This document shows positions 41,364 through 50,161 of a DNA stretch of 52,338 nt, piece after piece. The notes under the pieces were generated by a model. That model was not told the DNA's origin. It saw only the letters and a program-made list of their open reading frames with translations, and ran no database searches. This DNA is from Bryobacterales bacterium (GTDB taxonomy: Bacteria; Acidobacteriota; Terriglobia; Bryobacterales; Bryobacteraceae), in the NCBI GenBank assembly GCA_947467185.1, contig CANIHR010000003.1:1-52338 (forward strand), in the 5' to 3' direction. The position numbers and the translations under genes are program-made. How positions within the stretch are numbered: the first letter of the stretch is position 1; every line of letters starts with the position of its first letter.

Positions 41364-44300
41364 TCAGAAAATCAGCTTGAGCGCCAGCTGTACTCCCCGG
41401 GCGTTGCTCCCGTAGATGGCCTCGGGATTGTTGAACGTCGGGTTGCCTGGAGTCAGGTAGTTGAAAACAGGACCTGTATTGTTCGCGACCGACGGATTGT
41501 CGGCACGATTCACGAAGCCCGGCACAAACTGCGCATGGTTCAGCAGGTTGAAGAACTGTGCCGAAAACTGCACTTTGTACCGTTCCCGTATCGCGAAGTT
41601 CTTCATTACGTTCAGGTCCACGTTATTGATCGGGCGGCCCCGCAGCGTATTCCGCCCACCATTCGCATAAGCACCCACGCCCGTCTGAATGTAACGCGCG
41701 TTGGGGTTTGTTGCCAGATAAGCCACCGTTGCCCCTGCCGAGTTCCTCAGTGCCGTCACAGCCGACCCGGTCCCGTCCTTTCCGTTGGGGTTAATAATCA
41801 CGCGATCCGCAGCCGAATCGCCATTGAGGTTCGAGTCCTGCTGGCTCAGCACGGTCACATATTCCGGCGTCTCATAGATGTAAACCGGTGCAACCGCCCA
41901 GTTGCCCACGACATTCCTCAGCAGCCAGCTCTGCCTGCGGAAGATCGGCACATCGTAGACCGCGCTGAACGTCAGCCGCTGACGATGATCCAGCGCAGAC
42001 GCCGACCGTTCATTACGCATATTCTGGAAGTCCTGTGGCCGCCGAGGCGTCAGCACCGTCGTATTGAAATCCGCTGTGCTGTCGTCAATCAGATGGCTCC
42101 ACGTGTAGGCCGCCACGAACTGGAAATCATGCGAGAAGCGTTTGTTCAGCTGCGTCGCCAGGCCATGGTATGCGGAGTTTCCAATCGGTGAATCCTCTAC
42201 AAACGCCGGATTCGTGAAGCCCGCAGCCGCATACCGCGGCACAATGTTGGAAATCGCCCGCAGCTGGTTCAGCGTGATGGGCAAGGCATCCAGCGTCCCC
42301 TGTGTGGGAGCCGCAAAATATGTTGGCAGCGAATTCGTCTCCGTCACCGGCGCAAACTTGTTGATCCGCTGCTGCACGTTCAGGTGGACGCCGCGTGTCC
42401 CCAAATACCGCACCTCCAGCGTGTAGTCATTGGCGAACACATGCTGCACGCCCAGATTCCACTGAATCGAGTAGGGCAACAACTGGTCCGGCAACAGGGC
42501 CGAAGTCAGAGGCCGCGCCGCCGCGCCCGTCGGAGCACTCCCTCCAGCGGCCGAAGCTCTGAGCCCGCCATTCGTCAGAAAGTTCGGCGTCCCGGCACCA
42601 CTCACATCCGCCGTTGTCGAAAACTGCGGCGGTGGCGAGTTCACGCCAATGTTGTCGTAGGCCACGTCATAAGCCATGCCGAACCCGGCCCGGATCGACG
42701 TTTTCCCGCTCGACCCCGGCGACCACGCCAGTCCAATCCGAGGCACGAAATTCGTCTTCTGCGACGCCGGCGCATGGAAGTCAATCAGCCCCGGCACGCT
42801 GGCGTCTTTATTCAGCGCCTGCGCCGACCACGATAGCGGCACCGTCGTGTACTCATACCGCAGCCCCAGATTCAGCGACAGGTTCGGCCGCAGCTTCCAC
42901 GTATCCACCGCGTACAAATAGTGCGCCCACTGGTCCCCGTAGTACGTTGGGTTCCCCACCGTGCGCTGCGCCACCAGATCCGGCGTAATATCCCGCAGAA
43001 ACAGCTCCAGCGAACTGTACTGATAGTCCCCGCGCGACCGCTGCACAAAGTGGCTCGGCGCGATCACCTTACGCCCGTCATACCCGAACTGAAACGTGTG
43101 CCGCCCCCGCGTCCAGCTCACGTTATCCACCAGCTGATACGTGTTCTGCGACGCCGACTGCGGCGCATTCTGGAATGGCCCGATATTCAGTCCGCCCAGG
43201 TCGGAGAACTGCAGATTCGGGAACGCATCCAGCCCCGGATACTTGAAGTCACCGGCAGGAGTCGACGAAATGTATCGATTGAACCCCAGGCGCAGTTCGT
43301 TGGTCAGCGTCGGACTGAAATTGTGATACTCGGAAACCGTCGCCAGATGATAGCTGATTGGCGAAATCTGATAAAAAACCGGCAGTGAAGCCCGGCGATC
43401 CAGCGCCACCTGCCGGTGAAACAGGTACCGCACCCGCATTTGATCCTTATCCGAAATGTTGTAGTCGCCACTCGTCGTCAGCGCCTGATCGTTTTGATAA
43501 TTCGGCGCATTCACCTGCAGGATTCCGGCCTCAATCGCCTGCCCATTCACCACCGGAAATCGATTCGCCGCCACAGGAGTTGCCGCCGGAGTGGCGTACT
43601 GCTTCAGAATTCCCAGGTTGGTCTGGTTCAGCCCTGAGATTGCCGCCAGCTTCGCGTACCCATTCGCAGTCGGCGACAGAATCTGCCCGGACGTAGAAGC
43701 CTGCCCCAGCGGATTGTACTCGTAGTTGCCGAAGTAGAACAGCTTGTTCTTCAGAATCGGCCCACCGGCCTGGCCGCCAAAGCGATTCTGGTCATACCGC
43801 GGTATCGACGTGATCCCCGAATTCACAAACAGCTGGTCAATCGCGTTCAGATTCCGGTTCTGCAGATACTCATACAGAATGCCGTGCAGCTGATTCGTCC
43901 CGCTCCGCACCGTTACGTTAAACTGCCCGCCCGACGAATGCCCGAACTCGGCGCTAAACTGATTCTGCAACGCCGAGAACTCCTGCGTGGCATCGTTCGG
44001 CACAATCAGCAGCGCGCCCGTCACGCTCTTGTTGTTGTTGTCTACGCCCTCAACCGTGAAGTTGTTATTGCGGGGCCGCTGGCCCCCTACGGAAGGTCCG
44101 CGTCCCACACTCAGCCCGCCATTACTGGTGACGCCCGCGCTCAGCAGTGCCAGGTTGTACGCGCCAATCCCGATACTGCTCACCGGCAGATCCTGGTTAT
44201 CCCGCGCATTGAACGATGTCCCGACCGTTGCTGTCGTCGTGTCGATCGCCGCCGCGCCGTCTGTCACTTCCACAGTGGTGGAGATCTGCCCCACCTGCAG

Positions 44301-44627
44301 CACCACATTGACCGTGGCCGTCTTCGAGGTCTCTACCAGCACCCCTTTCCGGCTGAACCCGTTGAATCCGTTCGCAGTCGCGCTCAGCGTGTAGACGCCC
44401 CCTGGAAGATTCGTCAGTCGGTAATCGCCACCCGCGCCCGAGCGGACCGACGTCTTCACGCCCGTCGCCTCGTTCTGCGCGTCCAGGGAAGCGTTCGGAA
44501 TGGCGGAACCGCTCGCATCCTGAACATTCCCCACCAGATTTCCGCTTACGGCCTGCGCTTCCGCCAGGGGCGAAACCGCACTCAGCACCGCCAAAGAGAC
44601 TGTGACAGCAACCCACCGTGCCTTCAT
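41364..44627 (-). CDS. TonB-dependent receptor, Oar-like with carboxypeptidase-regulatory domain
   Basis: A large (1087-residue) outer-membrane barrel. After a signal peptide (MKARWVAVTVSLAVLSAVSPLAEAQA) comes a carboxypeptidase-regulatory beta-sandwich (about 27-115; GNVQDASGSAIPNASLDAQNEATG), a plug (IDTTTATVGTSFNARDNQDLPV, then GQFNVTVRSGTNQLHGILYEYLQNRNLNA) and a 22-strand-type barrel ending GVQLALKLIF with the C-terminal aromatic. ATG 44627 has GGAGG 8 bp upstream. This Oar/CirA-like type is heavily expanded in acidobacteria and may import glycans or oligopeptides. It lies upstream of the LytS/LytTR pair on the same strand. Confidence 0.92.
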   Translation of the reverse strand: MKARWVAVTVSLAVLSAVSPLAEAQAVSGNLVGNVQDASGSAIPNASLDAQNEATGVKTSVRSGAGGDYRLTNLPGGVYTLSATANGFNGFSRKGVLVETSKTATVNVVLQVGQISTTVEVTDGAAAIDTTTATVGTSFNARDNQDLPVSSIGIGAYNLALLSAGVTSNGGLSVGRGPSVGGQRPRNNNFTVEGVDNNNKSVTGALLIVPNDATQEFSALQNQFSAEFGHSSGGQFNVTVRSGTNQLHGILYEYLQNRNLNAIDQLFVNSGITSIPRYDQNRFGGQAGGPILKNKLFYFGNYEYNPLGQASTSGQILSPTANGYAKLAAISGLNQTNLGILKQYATPAATPVAANRFPVVNGQAIEAGILQVNAPNYQNDQALTTSGDYNISDKDQMRVRYLFHRQVALDRRASLPVFYQISPISYHLATVSEYHNFSPTLTNELRLGFNRYISSTPAGDFKYPGLDAFPNLQFSDLGGLNIGPFQNAPQSASQNTYQLVDNVSWTRGRHTFQFGYDGRKVIAPSHFVQRSRGDYQYSSLELFLRDITPDLVAQRTVGNPTYYGDQWAHYLYAVDTWKLRPNLSLNLGLRYEYTTVPLSWSAQALNKDASVPGLIDFHAPASQKTNFVPRIGLAWSPGSSGKTSIRAGFGMAYDVAYDNIGVNSPPPQFSTTADVSGAGTPNFLTNGGLRASAAGGSAPTGAAARPLTSALLPDQLLPYSIQWNLGVQHVFANDYTLEVRYLGTRGVHLNVQQRINKFAPVTETNSLPTYFAAPTQGTLDALPITLNQLRAISNIVPRYAAAGFTNPAFVEDSPIGNSAYHGLATQLNKRFSHDFQFVAAYTWSHLIDDSTADFNTTVLTPRRPQDFQNMRNERSASALDHRQRLTFSAVYDVPIFRRQSWLLRNVVGNWAVAPVYIYETPEYVTVLSQQDSNLNGDSAADRVIINPNGKDGTGSAVTALRNSAGATVAYLATNPNARYIQTGVGAYANGGRNTLRGRPINNVDLNVMKNFAIRERYKVQFSAQFFNLLNHAQFVPGFVNRADNPSVANNTGPVFNYLTPGNPTFNNPEAIYGSNARGVQLALKLIF

Positions 44628-44652
44628 GTGTGGAACCTCCAAAGGTTCACAC
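44628..44652 (-). promoter_or_regulatory. Hairpin covering the ribosome site of the TonB-dependent receptor gene
   Basis: In the message, GTGTG-AACCT pairs with AGGTT-C-CACAC around a four-base loop, with one bulged base, and ends at the base before the ATG. The GGAGG ribosome site lies in the loop and 3' arm, so folding would hide it. This could be translational control, but may also be chance. Confidence 0.4.
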
Positions 44653-44726
44653 TATGTGGCGTCTCTTCTAAGCGGAAGGCTTTTGGGGTGAACTACCGCA
44701 CATTCGGGGTAGACGCTCTGCGGTCA

Positions 44727-44746
44727 GGGGCGGCCAGCGCCGCCCC
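44727..44746. repeat. GC-rich inverted repeat between the TPR and receptor genes
   Basis: GGGGCGGC and GCCGCCCC are perfect 8-base arms around a CAGC loop, 18 bp after the TPR gene stop on the minus strand. No T run follows on either strand, so it is not a standard intrinsic terminator; it might still pause or separate the two transcripts. Confidence 0.45.
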
Positions 44747-44764
44747 GCAAGACCATTGGGGCGG

Positions 44765-46006
44765 CTAACGCCTCGCCGTAAATCCGAGGATCGCCTTTGT
44801 CCGGACTTCCGTATTCCGGATCTCCGCCTTCTGTCCACCCTCGCGCTTCAGGGTGTCCGCATATTCGCGGAGCAGCGGCACCACAGCGGGGTTCTCTGCC
44901 CCTACCACCCGGTCGTAGATCCCGATCGCCTCCCGGTAGAGCTCGGTCGCCTCATGCCATCTCTGCTGTTTCGCCCGCAACTGCGCCATGCGCCGCACGC
45001 CATCGGCCAGCAGCCGACTATCCGGTGCCACCCGCCGCTCCGACTCCACCGCCGTATTTAACAGAGACTCGGCTTCCCGCAGTCGGTTGGCATGCAGTTC
45101 CACATCCGCCAGATTTACCTGAGCCAGCGCGATAGCCCGTGGATCCGCGTATTGCTGCCGTCTCAAAATCTCCAGAGCCTTCTTTGACTCCGCGCTCGCA
45201 GTCGCCAGCTTGTTATGCATTACTGCCACCGCGCTCAGTTCAGCGCAGACCATCGCCAGTTGATTCTCCGACGCCCCCGGCTGCCGCTCCAGTGAATAAC
45301 GTGCTCGCCGCAGCAGTACTTCAGCCCCGGATGCATCGCCCCTCGAAAGCAGCGCCAGCGCCAGATTCGTTTGGTACCCCGTGGTGTCGCTGTGGCTCTC
45401 TCCCAGTGCCGCTACGGCACCTTCCAGCGCCTTCCGCAGATGCGTCTCCGCCTCTTCCTGGCGCCCCAGACTCAAACTAATCACACCGAGATTATTGTGG
45501 GCATAAGCTGCTTCCACGGATCGCGCAACAGGCAGCGCCTCAAATGCCGCCACCGCCTCTTGCGCCAGTTCCAGCCCCCGCGCGGTCCGGCCTGTATCGG
45601 CATACACAATCGCCAGTCGGGACAGCGCCTCGGGGCGTCTTTCCTGTTCGGTCAACGGAATCGCCAGATAACGTCCCAGCGCCGCCTCAACCTTCGCCAT
45701 GTGGTGCTGCTGCTGATACAACCCCGCCAGAATCAGTTGCGTGTAGTTCCAGGTCTCTTTGTATTCGGCGCCCGCCGCCTTCCACGCCTCGGAGGCGCGC
45801 TCGAAATGCGCAGCCGCTTCTTCCCCTCGGTTCTCTTTAATAGCCGCGACGCCGAGGTCGTTGTGGCAGACCCCGGCACGCGCCGCAGCGTATGTCGGAA
45901 TCGCCTCTGGAGGGCAGTCGATCCGAGGTGCGGTGGTGACGGGTTCCGCCCAAACAGTAAAGGCCATCGTGGCCAGGTGACAGAACAGTACGGTGATCCG
46001 GCGCAT
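44765..46006 (-). CDS. Secreted TPR protein
   Basis: A 413-residue exported protein starting at ATG 46006 with a signal peptide (MRRITVLFCHLATMAFTVWA). About eight tetratricopeptide units fill the rest, of the longer Kinesin-light-chain type (AYAHNNLGVISLSLGRQEEAETHLRKALEGAVAALGESHSDTTGYQTNLALALLSRGD as pattern of repeated 42-residue units). It should act as a protein-binding scaffold in the periplasm. The end is 137 bp from the TonB-dependent receptor ATG on the same strand. Partner proteins cannot be named. Confidence 0.83.
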   Translation of the reverse strand: MRRITVLFCHLATMAFTVWAEPVTTAPRIDCPPEAIPTYAAARAGVCHNDLGVAAIKENRGEEAAAHFERASEAWKAAGAEYKETWNYTQLILAGLYQQQHHMAKVEAALGRYLAIPLTEQERRPEALSRLAIVYADTGRTARGLELAQEAVAAFEALPVARSVEAAYAHNNLGVISLSLGRQEEAETHLRKALEGAVAALGESHSDTTGYQTNLALALLSRGDASGAEVLLRRARYSLERQPGASENQLAMVCAELSAVAVMHNKLATASAESKKALEILRRQQYADPRAIALAQVNLADVELHANRLREAESLLNTAVESERRVAPDSRLLADGVRRMAQLRAKQQRWHEATELYREAIGIYDRVVGAENPAVVPLLREYADTLKREGGQKAEIRNTEVRTKAILGFTARR

Positions 46007-46125
46007 AGTCTTAACGTCATGCTCGGGCCGAATGCCCCGCGGTGGAACCGGTTTGTGGTCAGGCCACGTTGCGTTGTGGCGGAACTGTGGCAGTCCGGGG
46101 CGAGCAGGGTAATAGACTGTCATTC

Positions 46126-46656
46126 ATGCCGGGTCCTCGCCGCCTTCTGCTCACTCTGCCTCTGCTCGCCCTCTCTGCCTTCGCGCAGCGCAGCATCCCC
46201 ATTGAAAATGAGTTCGTCCGCGTCCTTATCGTGGTGGACCCGCCCGTCACCAAACCCGGTGCGATGCACGTCCACGATCAAAACCGCGTCATGATCTATC
46301 TCGACGCTGCCGACATCAACATCCGCCACGAAAATGGACAGGGCGATGAAGATCAGCACTGGAAACCGGGTGACATTGCCTGGAGTCCCGCCACCGGTCG
46401 CCATACCAGCGAGCACGTTTCCGCCAAACCTGCACGAATCGTCGAAATCGAACTCCGCAAGCCTGGCTCCGGCAGCACCCCAAAAGCGCCGGCTACCGGC
46501 GTCCTCCTCGACAAACCCCAGGTCCTTGTCTACCGCGCCACCACGCCCCCGCCTCCTGGCAATAACTACATCGCCGTCAACATGCAGACCGCGGAAACCG
46601 TCTGGAACGGGACGCCCTCTGGAAAAGGGCCCTTTGTGATTACTTTGTTGAAGTAA
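46126..46656 (+). CDS. Secreted cupin-like protein
   Basis: A 176-residue exported protein with a signal peptide (MPGPRRLLLTLPLLALSAFAQ) followed by one small beta-barrel resembling a cupin: VRVLIVVDPPVTKPGAMHVHDQNRVMIYLDAADINI and WKPGDIAWSPATGRHTSEHVS, where HxH and a later His may bind a metal. The C-terminal 50 residues (KPGSGSTPKAPATGVLLDKPQVLVYRATTPPPPGNN) are Pro-rich. It is the first of four evenly spaced plus-strand genes ending with a MoxR/VWA pair and is divergent from the TPR gene (119 bp). Its function is unknown. Confidence 0.75.
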   Translation: MPGPRRLLLTLPLLALSAFAQRSIPIENEFVRVLIVVDPPVTKPGAMHVHDQNRVMIYLDAADINIRHENGQGDEDQHWKPGDIAWSPATGRHTSEHVSAKPARIVEIELRKPGSGSTPKAPATGVLLDKPQVLVYRATTPPPPGNNYIAVNMQTAETVWNGTPSGKGPFVITLLK

Positions 46657-46679
46657 CCGCGCTAATCTGGAACCAGAGC

Positions 46680-47300
46680 ATGCGGTCTTTCTACTCACCT
46701 CGCTGGTTGCTGATGCCCGTGCTGTGGCTCGTCCTCGCACTGTCCGCGTCGGCCCAGGTCATTGAGTACGAGACCAACGGCATCAAATATCAGACCGCCA
46801 CCCGGCAGGGTCTCACCGTCATCGTCACCCACCTCCAGAGCCACGTTGCGGGCTTTGGCCTCATTCAGGTTTCGATCTCGAACGGTGGCCAGGGCTTCCG
46901 CGTCATCCGCGCTCAGGACTTCTCGTACGTGCGCCCCGACCTCACTTCCGCGGCCCTCGCCGCCGGTCAGGTCGTCGACATGCTGCTCGATAAAGCCACC
47001 CACGCGGATGTCGTCAAGCTGGTCTCATCCTATGAGTCTGCGCTCTACGGCATCCCGCATATGCGCTCGAACAACGGTTACGAACAGCGCCGCCAAAACG
47101 CCATGGCTTACGGTATGCCGGGCCGCCTGAAAGCCGCCGCCACCGCTTCCGCCATTGCGCTCAGCGACACCCGCCTCGCCCCCGGTCAATCCACCGATGG
47201 CGCAGTCTTTATCCCCCTCACGCCCCAGATGAAGGCCCTCACCGGCGGCCACATCGTCTTCCGCGCCGCCGGCGAAACATTTGAGTTCAATCCCGAGTAG
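46680..47300 (+). CDS. Secreted protein of unknown function
   Basis: A 206-residue exported protein with a signal peptide (MRSFYSPRWLLMPVLWLVLALSASAQ). The N-terminal half looks like a beta-sandwich (YQTATRQGLTVIVTHLQSHVAGFGLIQVSISNGG), a helix-rich middle has MLLDKATHADVVKLVSSYESALYG, and the end returns to beta strands (STDGAVFIPLTPQMKALTGGHIVFRAAGETFEF). I do not recognise the family; the ending resembles a DUF-type domain of acidobacterial secreted proteins. It is 23 bp after the cupin gene and 27 bp before the ATPase gene. Confidence 0.7.
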   Translation: MRSFYSPRWLLMPVLWLVLALSASAQVIEYETNGIKYQTATRQGLTVIVTHLQSHVAGFGLIQVSISNGGQGFRVIRAQDFSYVRPDLTSAALAAGQVVDMLLDKATHADVVKLVSSYESALYGIPHMRSNNGYEQRRQNAMAYGMPGRLKAAATASAIALSDTRLAPGQSTDGAVFIPLTPQMKALTGGHIVFRAAGETFEFNPE

Positions 47301-47327
47301 TCAACATCGGTAAGGTCAGGAACCCAC

Positions 47328-48854
47328 ATGCCCCATACGCATTCCGAACTCCCCCGTACCCTGGGAGAACTTCGCCGCAGTTCGTACTCTGAAGCCCGCC
47401 TCGCCAATCGCAGTGTGAAAGACGAGCTTCGTTCCAACCTGATCGCCCGCCTCCGCGCAGGTGAAACCCTCTTCCCTGGCATTGTGGGTTACGAAGACAC
47501 CGTAGTTCCCCAGGTCGTCAACGCGGTCCTCTCAAAACACAATTTCATCCTGCTGGGGTTGCGCGGCCAGGCCAAGACCCGACTGGTCCGCATGCTGACG
47601 GCCTTCCTTGACCCCTGGACCCCTTACCTCGCCGGCTGCGAAATCCACGACAGCCCCTACCACCCCATCTGTAAGTCCTGCCGCACCCTCGTCGCCGAAC
47701 ACGGCGAAACCGCGCCCATCGCCTGGCTCGCCGCCGCCGATCGCTACGTGGAAAAGCTTGCCACGCCTGATGTCACGATCGCCGACATGATCGGTGATAT
47801 CGACCCCATCAAAGCCGCCCGCCGGGGTCAGGACATCTCCGACGAACTCACCGTCCACTACGGCCTCCTGCCTCGCGCCAATCGAGGCATCTTCGCCATC
47901 AACGAACTCCCCGACCTCGCCGGCAAAATCCAGGTCGGCCTGTTCAACATCATGCAGGAGGGCGATGTCCAGATTAAGGGTTATCCCGTCCGCCTGCCCC
48001 TCGATCTCCTCCTCGTCTTTACAGCCAACCCCGAAGACTACACGGCGCGCGGCAAGATCATCACCCCGCTGAAGGACCGTATCGGCAGCGAAATCCGCAC
48101 CCACTACCCCGCCAGCGTGGAAGAGGGCATCGCCATCACCTCTGCCGAGGCCTGGCTCGCCCGTGGCACCACCAGCCCGGTGCGCGTTCCGAAGTACATC
48201 ACTGAGGTGGTGGAGCAACTGGCGTTCTGCGCCCGCGAAGACCGCCGTGTGGACAAGCGTTCCGGCGTCTCCCAGCGTCTGCCCATCTCCGTGATGGAAA
48301 ACGTCGTGTCGAACGCCGAGCGCCGCTGCTTCGCCAACGCCGAAGACCTCGCCGTCCCCCGCGTGGTCGATATTTACGCCGCCCTGCCCGCCATCACCGG
48401 CAAGATCGAACTGGAATATGAAGGTGAACTCAAGGGTGGCCACGTCGTTGCCCGCGAACTCATCCGGCTTGCGGTCTCCAAAGTCTTCGACCATTTTTAC
48501 GAAGGCGTCAACATGCAGAACATCATCCAGTACTTTGAACTGGGTGGCACGCTCAAGCTCCCCGAAGATGGTGATTCCGCAGAGATGGTCCGCCAGTTGG
48601 GGGCTATCACCGGCCTGCTCGAAAAGACCCGTGCTCTCGGTCTCTCCTCCAACGAACCCGACGCCGTCCGGGCTTCCGCCGGAGAGTTCATCCTCGAAGG
48701 CCTTCACGCTCGCCGTCGCCTCGCCCGTTCCGAAGAGCACGGTTTCTCTGTAGCTGAGAAACGCGCGGAAGACGCTCGCGGAGCCCGCGCCACCGCCCCG
48801 GAAGGCGACGACCCCGAAGAGCCGCCCACGCGCTCCCGCCGCCGCTTCAACTAG
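47328..48854 (+). CDS. MoxR/Mg-chelatase-type AAA+ ATPase
   Basis: A 508-residue AAA+ protein, longer than typical MoxR. Walker A is the variant GLRGQAKTR (77-85, Ala before the Lys), Walker B/sensor segments are GIFAINELPDLAGKIQVGLFNIMQEG and LLVFTANPEDYTARGKIITPLKDRIG, as in the ChlI/MoxR branch. Between them, Cys104 and HPICKSC (His112, Cys115, Cys118) could bind zinc. The C-terminal 50 residues are charged and disordered-looking (ARGARATAPEGDDPEEPP). The VWA gene follows 23 bp later; ATPase plus VWA is the standard chaperone pair that remodels or metallates a client. Confidence 0.87.
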   Translation: MPHTHSELPRTLGELRRSSYSEARLANRSVKDELRSNLIARLRAGETLFPGIVGYEDTVVPQVVNAVLSKHNFILLGLRGQAKTRLVRMLTAFLDPWTPYLAGCEIHDSPYHPICKSCRTLVAEHGETAPIAWLAAADRYVEKLATPDVTIADMIGDIDPIKAARRGQDISDELTVHYGLLPRANRGIFAINELPDLAGKIQVGLFNIMQEGDVQIKGYPVRLPLDLLLVFTANPEDYTARGKIITPLKDRIGSEIRTHYPASVEEGIAITSAEAWLARGTTSPVRVPKYITEVVEQLAFCAREDRRVDKRSGVSQRLPISVMENVVSNAERRCFANAEDLAVPRVVDIYAALPAITGKIELEYEGELKGGHVVARELIRLAVSKVFDHFYEGVNMQNIIQYFELGGTLKLPEDGDSAEMVRQLGAITGLLEKTRALGLSSNEPDAVRASAGEFILEGLHARRRLARSEEHGFSVAEKRAEDARGARATAPEGDDPEEPPTRSRRRFN

Positions 48855-48877
48855 GCCCGGAAGAACTGAGGCCTCTT

Positions 48878-50083
48878 ATGAAATGGGTTCGTTTTTCCAA
48901 ATACACCGGCGATGACCTGGACATCGACGCCCAGGATCTGATGGACGCCCTCGCGGACTTCTTCCTCAACAGCGGCTTCGACTCCCAATTCGCCCAGTAC
49001 ACCGGCTGGGACCCCAACAGCCTCGATGAACTCATGGAGGCCATCCGTCAGGCTCTGCAGCAGGGGCAGCTCTTTGACCCCGACCGAGCCGAAGAACTCC
49101 GGCAGCGCCTCGACGCCATGAGCCCGGAACAGGTCGATCAACTCCTGAAGAACCTCATTCAGAAGCTGGCTGACGAAGGCCATATCAACGTGCAGCCCGG
49201 CCAGTCCGGAGCCGGTCAGGCGAAGTTCGAAGTCACCGACAAATCCCTCGACTTCCTGGGTTTCAAGACCCTCAAAGATCTGCTCGGCTCCCTCGGGCGC
49301 TCCAGCTTTGGCCGCCATGACACCCGCGACCTCGCCACCGGCATCGAGTCATCCGGCGTCTCCCGCCCGTACGAATTCGGCGACACCCTCAATCTCGACG
49401 CCAGCGCCACTCTCTTTTCCGCCGTCCGCCGCGAAGGTGTCGGCGTACCGGTCAACCTCGAATACTCCGACCTCCACGTCCACCAGTCCGAATACCAAAG
49501 CTCCTGCGCCACCGTCCTCATGCTTGACTGCAGCCACAGCATGATCCTCTACGGGGAAGACCGCTTCACGCCCGCCAAGCGCGTCGCCATGGCCCTCGCA
49601 CACCTCATCCGGACCCAATACCCGGGCGACTCCCTCCGCTGCGTCCTGTTTCACGATACGGCTGAAGAACTGAACATCTCCGAACTCGCTCGCGTCCAGG
49701 TAGGACCGTATTACACGAACACCCGCGACGGCCTGATCCTGGCCCAGAAGCTACTTGCCCGTGAGCGCAAGGACATGAAGCAGATCATCATGATCACCGA
49801 TGGCAAACCCTCGGCGCTCACCCTCGATGACGGCCGAATCTATCGCAATGCCTTCGGCCTCGATCCCCTCGTCATCAGCCGCACGCTCGAAGAAGTGAAC
49901 CGTTGCAAGAAGCAGGGCATCCTCATAAACACCTTCATGCTGGCGCAGGATTACCACCTGATCCAGTTCGTCCAGCAGGTCACGCAAATGTGTCGGGGCA
50001 AGGCGTACTTTACTTCTCCCGATACGCTCGGCAAGTATCTGCTGATGGACTACATGAACCGCAAGACCAAAACTATCCACTAA
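48878..50083 (+). CDS. VWA-domain protein, partner of the MoxR-type ATPase
   Basis: A 401-residue cytoplasmic protein. The N-terminal half is helical and Asp/Gln-rich ([38 protein letters not shown] as pattern). The C-terminal half (from about 205) is a von Willebrand A domain with an intact MIDAS: Asp217, Ser219 and Ser221 in LDCSHSM, a later Thr in YYTNTRDG and IMITDGKPS. Metal-dependent binding to the ATPase or a client is expected from the family. It closes the four-gene operon and is followed 23 bp later by a strong terminator. Confidence 0.9.
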   Translation: MKWVRFSKYTGDDLDIDAQDLMDALADFFLNSGFDSQFAQYTGWDPNSLDELMEAIRQALQQGQLFDPDRAEELRQRLDAMSPEQVDQLLKNLIQKLADEGHINVQPGQSGAGQAKFEVTDKSLDFLGFKTLKDLLGSLGRSSFGRHDTRDLATGIESSGVSRPYEFGDTLNLDASATLFSAVRREGVGVPVNLEYSDLHVHQSEYQSSCATVLMLDCSHSMILYGEDRFTPAKRVAMALAHLIRTQYPGDSLRCVLFHDTAEELNISELARVQVGPYYTNTRDGLILAQKLLARERKDMKQIIMITDGKPSALTLDDGRIYRNAFGLDPLVISRTLEEVNRCKKQGILINTFMLAQDYHLIQFVQQVTQMCRGKAYFTSPDTLGKYLLMDYMNRKTKTIH

Positions 50084-50106
50084 AAAACGAACATCCAGCC
50101 AAAAGC

Positions 50107-50144
50107 AAAACGGGCACCGATCCCGAAGGAGCGGTGCCCGTTTT
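50107..50144. terminator. Strong bidirectional intrinsic terminator
   Basis: AAAACGGGCACCG pairs with CGGTGCCCGTTTT (13 bp), and the 12-base loop folds further as TCC-CGAA-GGA. T runs flank it on both strands. It serves the VWA gene on the plus strand and the protease gene, which ends at 50162, on the minus strand. Confidence 0.9.
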
Positions 50145-50161
50145 CTTGTTTTGTAGTTGGG

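Noticed and set aside
47532-48740. A 402-codon open frame on the minus strand
   Set aside because: Antisense of the second MoxR-type ATPase gene; composition is that of a shadow frame.
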